From positions 354,636 to 381,931 of the forward strand of contig CM007320.1 in assembly GCA_000333855.2 (NCBI GenBank): a stretch of 27,296 nucleotides of DNA. Direction: 5' to 3'. The DNA comes from Endotrypanum monterogeii (Eukaryota > Euglenozoa > Kinetoplastea > Trypanosomatida > Trypanosomatidae). The translations under genes were made by a program, and so were the position numbers. The notes under the pieces are model-generated. The model was not told the origin of the DNA. It did not search any database and saw only the letters and a list, made by a program, of their open reading frames with translations. Positions 13,601 to 20,360 of the stretch are shown here, one piece after another (the stretch's first letter is position 1; the number at the start of each line of letters is the position of its first letter).

Positions 13601-14478
13601 TGTCGTCGGCTGCTGTGTCAACGCCGGATGAGGTGGTGAAAACCCTCGCGGAGGCTATTCGGTCCAGAGTTGCCCAACCGTTTGACATTGACGTTTTCCG
13701 TCGAAAATATCCTGCAAAATATGAGGACTCGATGAATACAGTTCTGGTGCAGGAGGCCATCCGGTTCAACCGTGTAGTGACGCTGTTGCATCAAACCTTG
13801 GAGCAGCTGCCGATGGCCATCCGTGGCGAGGTGGTCATGAGCAAAGCACTGGAAGAGGTATACTCGGCCCTCTACATCAACCAGGTGCCCGCATTGTGGT
13901 CGGAGAAATCGTACCCAAGCCTCAAGTCTTTAGGCGCCTGGGTCGATGACCTGGTACGCCGTCTCGCGATGGTGCAAAATTGGTACGCGCATGGGCACCC
14001 GCCTAGCTACTGGATCTCGGGTTTCTTCTTCCCGCAGGCCTTCCTGACGAGCATCTTGCAGAACTACGCGCGGAAGATGCACATCTCAATTGATACCATC
14101 AGCTACGAGTTTCAGTGGATGGAGACAGACCCCGAATCGGTCAAGACAGCGCCAGAGACGGGCTGTTACGTCCATGGTATGTTTATCGAAGGCGCGCGCT
14201 TTGATCCCACAACGCGTGTTTTGACGGAGTCACTGCCCAACGTACTTTATGAGGTGGCGCCGCTGCTATGGTTGAGGCCAGTGATTGATCGAGTGCCACC
14301 AACGAGCGGTGTGTACGCGTGCCCACTGTACAAGACGGTGAGGCGGGCCGGTACGTTGAGTACCACTGGTCACTCGACAAATTATGTCCTAACTGCCGAA
14401 ATTCAAACCCCTCCAGAGGCGGATGCGAAGCACTGGATTCGGCGTGGTGTCGCTCTGGTCTGTGCACTGAGCACTTGA
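1663..14478 (+). CDS. Axonemal dynein heavy chain, probably single-headed inner-arm (DNAH1-like)
   Basis: Motor subunit of a flagellar inner dynein arm, converting ATP hydrolysis into sliding along axonemal microtubules. It has 4271 residues from the ATG at 1663, chosen because the predicted splice acceptor at 1642-1643 lies inside a longer open frame that begins at 1372. Order of parts: divergent N-terminal tail with a Q run and an acidic insert (about 614-658); linker with WLYLEPIF (1240-1247); AAA1 P-loop GPAGTGKT (1579-1586) and Walker B [9 protein letters not shown]; AAA2 P-loop GPTMGGKT (1860-1867); AAA3 GPTGTGKT (2209-2216) with VDDMNMP and [12 protein letters not shown]; AAA4 GIGGSGRQ (2582-2589); stalk coiled coils about 2817-2925 and 3045-3120 around the microtubule-binding tip; AAA5 with [12 protein letters not shown] (from 3207); AAA6 (about 3640-3860); C-terminal domain with [10 protein letters not shown] (from 3944), [11 protein letters not shown] and [10 protein letters not shown]. 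Length and the AAA1 sequence [22 protein letters not shown] fit the DNAH1/3/7/12 inner-arm group, with length closest to DNAH1; the subtype is inference. No frameshift or missing P-loop is seen. Confidence 0.97.
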   Translation: [4271 protein letters not shown]

Positions 14479-15305
14479 CCCCTGTAGGCGGTAAAACCTC
14501 TGGTGTAACTGTCTTCTCATACACCCGCTCAGGGGATAGTCTTTTTTTTTTTTTCTCGCCTAGCGGTTAGGGGAAGAAGAGAAGTACTGAACCGTATCGC
14601 AGGAGACACTTTGCTTGTATGCATAGGCGAATCAATATTTTGGTCAGGAGATCTTTGTGGAAGGTATGATAGATGTGTGTATGTATACATGTCTGGAGAC
14701 TTTTTTTTTCTGATTCTACTTTCTCCGTGTGGTTCATTGGTGCATCACGGATCTTTGCTCTCGGGTGAATGGATTGTTTGGGTGCTCCTCTGCTAAGTGT
14801 TTTTTTTTATTTTATCCCATCTGTTTTTGTCCATGTACAGCTGTCAAAGTGCTCATGTCATGTGCCTCTAGGATGGACGGAGAGGGCGCGGGGGGGGCGT
14901 AGGTAAGGTTCTTACAATGTACAGATACATAGGTAATCATATTTCAGTGCAGGTGCGTATTGTAAGTTGCGAGATAGAAGACGTCCTTCCTTAATGTTCA
15001 CTGTGGTGATCGTCGTCGTTAACGACTTCTTGCGCTATATTTTCGACTGTGCGCCTCAGTAGTGCCCCCTTTTTTATCCCCCTTCGTCGGCCAGATCTCC
15101 CCCTTTTCTTGTACCCTGAGTGTCTGTAGTGTTTGGTTAGCCTCGAGTGATGTAGTGCTCGTAGGGTTGGCAAAAGGCGCATATGTACATCTATGCAAAG
15201 CCAGAAATCGCCTTCAAATTGTTTTTACTCATCTCCATAATATTCCTATCCGCATTTTCGGATCGCGTTTGTCTCGAAAGGCTTCTCCTCTCGCTTTTCG
15301 AGCGT

Positions 15306-15332
15306 TATATATATATATATATATATATATAT
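15306..15332. repeat. (TA)n microsatellite
   Basis: Twenty-seven bases of uninterrupted alternating T and A in the dynein 3' flank. The tract is self-complementary and likely length-variable between alleles. Confidence 0.9.
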
Positions 15333-15525
15333 TTAGTTAAAAGTGCTACATGAGGTTGTAAGATGCGAAGTAATGGTGGATTTCGCTGTTTTCGTCAGCG
15401 CGGGGGTTTGAAGAGTGTTAGTTGAGGGAAGAGGGGCCTCTTGCGAAGACCACAAGCCATCTTTTCTTCTTGTCTAGGATCAACTTGAGAAAAATATATA
15501 TCTTTCTTGTGTAGCGTGTCGTGTA

Positions 15526-15540
15526 TGTGTGTGTGTGTGT
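15526..15540. repeat. (TG)n microsatellite
   Basis: Fifteen bases of alternating T and G, preceded by shorter GT-rich sequence (15511-15524). It lies in the long dynein 3' flank. Confidence 0.8.
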
Positions 15541-16413
15541 TGGAATGGGTGAACTGACTGAGAGATGATTGTAAACATTTGCCCCTTTTTCGATGTCTAG
15601 TGCCCAGTTTTTTTTTCTTTCCGGCTCTCGCCTCATCTCACCACTGGGAAACGCTTTCGTGTGCCCCCCTTTTTTGTCGTGTCTTTCAAGGGCTTAGTGG
15701 TGAGTTCTACGCTAACGCACCGCTACGCGCGTGCACAATCTCGGACTGTATTTTTTCGTTTTTCTTTTTTTTTCTTCTGATGTTAGACCTCAACGATGTA
15801 AAGGTTTTTTTACCATACCGCACATAAACAGGAATTCTCTCGATGGACGGATGTACCTTCTAGATGACGCATGAACACTGCGCCTCGTGTCCCTTCTGCC
15901 TGCACGAACTCGTGCTTCGGTGACCAAACAAATAAATCGCTCCGATATGCCTATTGAAAGCATATACACGAAAAACAACAACAGAAACAGAAACAACATT
16001 GGATCAAGGGAGTACCCGAGTGCTTGAGAGTTTTTTTCTCGACCGCCGCATCGAAAGATTCACGGGCAGCGGATAAACTAGACGAGTGCGGAGGAGCAAC
16101 GTGTTGCTTGGCTAGGGTTCTCCCGCCTCCTCTTCTCAGTCTACCTTTTTTTCCCCTTTCAGGTAGGGCGGAAGGGGGCCGCCCTCAGTGGCATTCTTCA
16201 CAAGACGCATTCCGACACATGGACACGGTACCTATACGTAAAATTAACATCATTCTCACACTGGCTGGCGCAGTATGTTTTTTTTTTCGCTTTTCTATCT
16301 TTCCTCCTTTCTTCCTCTCCTCTTGCATGCGCGTACCGTTACACCTCTGAAAATTGCGCGCGATTTTTGGCGGTGCACCATGCCTGCTGCCTCTTAGTTC
16401 ACTATTTGGAGTA

Positions 16414-16451
<38 letters not shown>
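16414..16451. repeat. Compound (TC)n(TA)n microsatellite
   Basis: A TC tract (16414-16432) passes directly into a TA tract (16432-16451). The pyrimidine half followed by AT-rich sequence resembles a splice-signal tract, but no gene starts nearby. Confidence 0.9.
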
Positions 16452-16889
16452 CAAACCAGAAAACAGATCCATTTGTGCGGATGACAATCCGCCTTTCCGT
16501 GGAAGTCGTGCTCGCGTGTGCTTGTGTAAAAATCCTACCGACTTTTGATATCTATCCTCGGCATTTAGTTCAGAGGGTATTCTCATAGCACCACCACCTT
16601 TCCCCTTCCCAACTTTTTTTTCTTTCTGCGGCAAACAACAACAACAACAAAGAAATCATCAGCTTGCTGCGAGGACCTTCCGCGCGTAAAAAAGAGAAAA
16701 CTTTTAAATTCCAAATTTGACCGCGTGGTGCACGACCAGAGACGCTTCCCGCTCCAGAGTTTTGTCCGGAAAGGCTTATTTAATCTTCAGAAAACTTTTC
16801 GTGGGCACTTGACGTCAGGAGCAAGTGAGCATATAGGTGTGGTGAAGGATTGCAAGCACGAGTGTACACGGGAATAGACTCCATCTAAC

Positions 16890-16908
16890 CACCTCTGCAG
16901 CAGAGGTG
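16890..16908. repeat. 19-bp palindrome
   Basis: CACCTCTGC (16890-16898) and GCAGAGGTG (16900-16908) are perfect reverse complements around a single A. The near-zero loop makes it a duplex palindrome rather than an RNA hairpin. No gene or known site is attached to it. Confidence 0.7.
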
Positions 16909-18040
16909 CCGAGAAAGTGAAGGCGAAGTCAAACCCAAAGTCGACAGCCGCAAAGGCAAAACAGATTTTTCTGGAAAATTGATCTTGGCTGGATTTACAC
17001 AGGTATATCCTTTCATTTTTTTTTTTCATTCGTTTGTCACACTATCAGAAGGGTAAGCAGGGAGAGAGAGGAGGGGGGGGGGCGCAGCAGAAAGATTTTG
17101 GTATTGATGACCATCTGCAGGTTTATTTCTTCTAACCAGTGCTCTGCAGCACACTATCTTTTTTTTTCCTAAATCTCTTGTTGCTCTCCTCACCACCTTC
17201 TCCTCGAAACCTAGACGACTGTTGTGGAAAAAATAACATAGTAGAGGAAAAAGGGGGGTTGGATTTTCGCTGGCCCCATTAGGTGTTTTTTGTTTTCTTC
17301 CACCAAGGGATCAGAGGCTGTTGTTCTGTATCCTGCACTCGACACGTTTTTTTTTTTTTGGTTGGGGGCCTCTTGTTGATTTCTCACCAAGAGGACTGCA
17401 TCTAATCTCAAGGCTACACCTTCTAGCATATGAAAGCACTTTTTCGTTTTTCAAAGAACTTTTGAATTTTTTTTTTTCAAGTTTGTGATTATAACCGACT
17501 TTTTTTATATATTTGTGGTTTGAACCGCTTTCTTGTTTTACTGTGCTCCGGGTACAGCGTAAGCCCCCGCTGACTCCTCATTACTTTGCTTCCGCGATTG
17601 ACAGAGCAAGTTTGAAACATAAAATTCACACGCACTTTCGTGTCTCACTATTAAGCACTTGTACACTGTTCACCTTTTTTTTTTTCATATTTTGGACATT
17701 TTTGTGTTTCTCCTTGTCTCTGTGGGTATTGTGGAGCTGTCGCTTGCAAACTCCCTAATTTCGTGCACACCGCTTTTATTGAATTGTTGCGTCATCTCGG
17801 TCCTTTTTGATTATAAACGCGTTTTGTTTTCCGACTCCTTTTTTTTCCCCCTCTTCCGGTTCTGCTGTCAACGTTTGTTCTGTAGGTGTCTCAATCAGTT
17901 TTGCTACAGGCACCGCGAAAAAAAAAAAACGGATTTCTTTTGGGTTTGCGAGAGCGGTGAGTTACTGTAGAATATTCCGAGAGCAGCGCAAGAGCGATTG
18001 ATCTGATACGGCTGCCTCTCTTGTGGCTGACAATCACCAC

Positions 18041-18111
18041 CTTGCTCTCTTTTTTTTTCTTTTTCTTTTTCGCTCGTCTGATTTGTACCTGTGATGTAAT
18101 TTTTTCCCGAG
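18041..18111 (+). promoter_or_regulatory. Predicted spliced-leader acceptor for the membrane-protein gene
   Basis: A nearly pure pyrimidine tract at 18041-18077 is followed by the first AG at 18110-18111, giving a 5' untranslated region of about 140 bases. Further AGs at 18122-18123 and 18167-18168, the latter after a second pyrimidine stretch, could also be used. Confidence 0.45.
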
Positions 18112-18251
18112 ACCCAACACTAGTTCACCTGCCACCCCGCTCGCCTATTCCCTTCTCATACCCTCAAGGACAGCTCTTAACGTGTGTCAGCCTTCGTTAG
18201 CCCAGCTCAACTTGCCTCCCGTCCACCTTCGCTGGCGCGACAGTTGGAAGA

Positions 18252-20360
18252 ATGTCAAGACCAGAAGATGAGCAGTCGACTGTATCTTGGTGTGGAGGAA
18301 AAGCGACGGTCGGCACGATGTGGCTTCGCGGGTTTGGTGCAGTAGTTCTTATTTTTTCGAGTGTTGCGGCGATGCTCTACATCGCTGTCCTCGGCATCGA
18401 CGAGGTTTACCAAGTGCAAATCAGTGAGAACGTCTACTCGACGGGTATTGTTTCCCCTATCGAAAGCGATGCACCGGCGGCGACAATCAATCCGGCGACT
18501 CCGGTTCTTCTCTTTCCACAGCTGCGCGCTTCCATTGGTTTCAATACCGTCTGTGTCAGCAGCAACTGCTTTCAGCGTTCTCGCCTGAGTGGTGTGTTGC
18601 CTCTGGTAGAACTCTCTGCGCAAGCTGTTGCAGGGATGGGCCTACCGGAGGCCGTTCTATTGGCATACCGGGAAGCCACCTACCAGTACATCTTCGGGTT
18701 TGACATTGGGGAACACTGCGGGACGCCCAGGAGGACAACCGAATTTCTTGGAAAACTATGGTTAGCCGCAGTGGTGTTATCGCTGATTTTCCACCTTGGG
18801 CTGTTTTGCACAGGCATGATTTTTTGTTCTCTGGTGCAAGACACCGACGTGCTGGCCGGGAGGCCAACTTTTGACAGTGACCTTCATGTAGTCACCGTTG
18901 ACGTTTTGTCTCTTCCAGGACCGTATGTGGCACGTAAAATAAATCGGCACCTTCGGTGGGGTGAACCGGTGCTCTGGGGCATTGCTCTGCTTAGTCTGTT
19001 GGCCTTAGGCATAAGTCTCTGTGCCACGGGTGTTACGATTGCATTGATATGGAGCAGGTCTAAATGTGGTCGATCTCTCTGCTCCGCATTCGACCAGGGG
19101 ATGGAGAATTTCTACTCCAAGGCGGCTTCCTTCGACGTCCGTATCTCTGCGCCGCGTAACCATTCATGCCACCGCGGCAGCTTGGATGTCCTCGTCATTG
19201 TGGCTTCAGCGCTTTGTACCTGTTGCGTCATGGCGAGTGTCGCTTTACTCTTGTGCTACAAATGTACCCGACGCCGCGAGAAAATGTTAGCAATGCGTGC
19301 TGAATTGCTCCGATTAACGGAGATGCACCGTTCCGCTAGAAGTGCAGCAAACTCAGGTACCAATTCGCGGCAAGTGACGACGTTAGCGGATCCCTCATCG
19401 CGACAGTCCACTTTTCGTGCATCCGGAGACGATCATCTACCTAGTACTTTCTCCGCGAATACAAACAAATCTGAGGAGCATCGCAGTCACCTCATCGGCA
19501 CCTCTACTGGGATGTATCAGCAGCTGGGACAGCTGATAGCGGAGGAGGAGAACATCCGTGATAGCATTGGGGTGATGGAAATTGTCGAGTTGAGAACCAT
19601 GTGGACACAGCTGAACACTTTGTGCCCTGGTAACGGTGCTTCCACGTCGCAACTCTTCGCATCTGCTGGTTTTGCTGCCTTGTTCAATGCCGGCGTTGCT
19701 GAGCGTTTGGACTGCGCCCATGGGATTAGCAGTCTACCTTCACCAATGCCATCTCTGTTAGAGAGAAAGCGGGCTACTCTGGAAAGGAGGGAGAGAGCTT
19801 CCCGACTGCTGATATCTCAGAAGTGGCGGTATGTACACGTGCAAATGCGTCGTAGCTTTCAGCGCACATCCTCAAACGCAGGCGCAGCTAGTCAACTTCT
19901 TGGAAGCTCGACCCTCGTAGGATATCCAGAAGAAGCGCCATGCGCTGGCTCGTGCACAGATGCGTTGACCTGTCGAGTAGATGATACAAGCGCTATATCC
20001 ACAGATCAATACTTTCTGGTAGACTCGCTACGTGGTGATGTTGTCGGGACCGGAGCGCTTTATCATGGGAAAAGTCTGAGCGAGAACCTATCCGGTCCCC
20101 TTGAGGGGGTCTCCGTGTTCACACCCAAGAGCGTCGGTAGCTGCGATGAGGTCCACAATGTGCAGGACTGCAGATGTGCTGACAACACATCAGCTACTAG
20201 TCTCGCTGGTGTTTCCAAGTTTCCATCGACACTGAGCCGGGGTCTCAAAGAGACCCCTCCCGAACAGTCTGGGATGGGACGGGTCAACAGAGATGTTGCG
20301 GAGGTGCCACTTCCAGGGCCGTGCGAGCTCAGATGGGGAGGAGTACTATCGGTGCGATAA
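18252..20360 (+). CDS. Unknown four-transmembrane protein with long cytoplasmic tail
   Basis: A 702-residue protein I do not recognise. Hydrophobic segments near 27-49, 168-195, 239-267 and 310-337 predict four membrane passes. The basic CTRRREK after the last segment puts the C-terminus in the cytoplasm, so the N-terminus is also inside. The two outward loops (about 50-167 and 268-309) contain C101, C106 and C156, and C272, C277 and C306, which could form disulfides. The 365-residue tail is Ser/Thr-rich with predicted helical, charged parts around 420-455 and 500-535, plus scattered cysteines near the end. The topology recalls amastin- or claudin-like proteins, but the amastin loop signature is absent. 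The start at 18252 is the first ATG of the frame after the pyrimidine tract. It has the same direction as its neighbours, with long spacers on both sides. The gene looks real from its length and absence of stops; function is unknown. Confidence 0.85.
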   Translation: MSRPEDEQSTVSWCGGKATVGTMWLRGFGAVVLIFSSVAAMLYIAVLGIDEVYQVQISENVYSTGIVSPIESDAPAATINPATPVLLFPQLRASIGFNTVCVSSNCFQRSRLSGVLPLVELSAQAVAGMGLPEAVLLAYREATYQYIFGFDIGEHCGTPRRTTEFLGKLWLAAVVLSLIFHLGLFCTGMIFCSLVQDTDVLAGRPTFDSDLHVVTVDVLSLPGPYVARKINRHLRWGEPVLWGIALLSLLALGISLCATGVTIALIWSRSKCGRSLCSAFDQGMENFYSKAASFDVRISAPRNHSCHRGSLDVLVIVASALCTCCVMASVALLLCYKCTRRREKMLAMRAELLRLTEMHRSARSAANSGTNSRQVTTLADPSSRQSTFRASGDDHLPSTFSANTNKSEEHRSHLIGTSTGMYQQLGQLIAEEENIRDSIGVMEIVELRTMWTQLNTLCPGNGASTSQLFASAGFAALFNAGVAERLDCAHGISSLPSPMPSLLERKRATLERRERASRLLISQKWRYVHVQMRRSFQRTSSNAGAASQLLGSSTLVGYPEEAPCAGSCTDALTCRVDDTSAISTDQYFLVDSLRGDVVGTGALYHGKSLSENLSGPLEGVSVFTPKSVGSCDEVHNVQDCRCADNTSATSLAGVSKFPSTLSRGLKETPPEQSGMGRVNRDVAEVPLPGPCELRWGGVLSVR

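Larger units (their letters stand above)
14479..18251. other. Long 3.8-kb spacer between dynein and the membrane-protein gene
   Basis: No convincing gene on either strand. Open frames up to about 108 codons exist (for example 16024-16350) but have low-complexity composition and no recognisable domain. The stretch is rich in T, C and A homopolymers and has several simple repeats: TA at 15306-15332, GT at 15526-15540, CT then TA at 16414-16451, a run of ten G at 17073-17082, and a 19-bp palindrome at 16890-16908. It probably holds a long dynein 3' untranslated region and the 5' signals of the next gene. Several pyrimidine tracts followed by AG could be splice acceptors. Confidence 0.6.

Noticed and set aside
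16024..16350. 108-codon forward open frame in the long spacer
   Set aside because: Phe/Pro/Ser-rich translation of T/C tracts, no domain, and no ATG placed sensibly after an acceptor.
18252..20360. Amastin family assignment for the four-pass protein
   Set aside because: Topology agrees, but the conserved first-loop amastin motif with its Trp-Gly core between two cysteines is not present and the tail is much too long.
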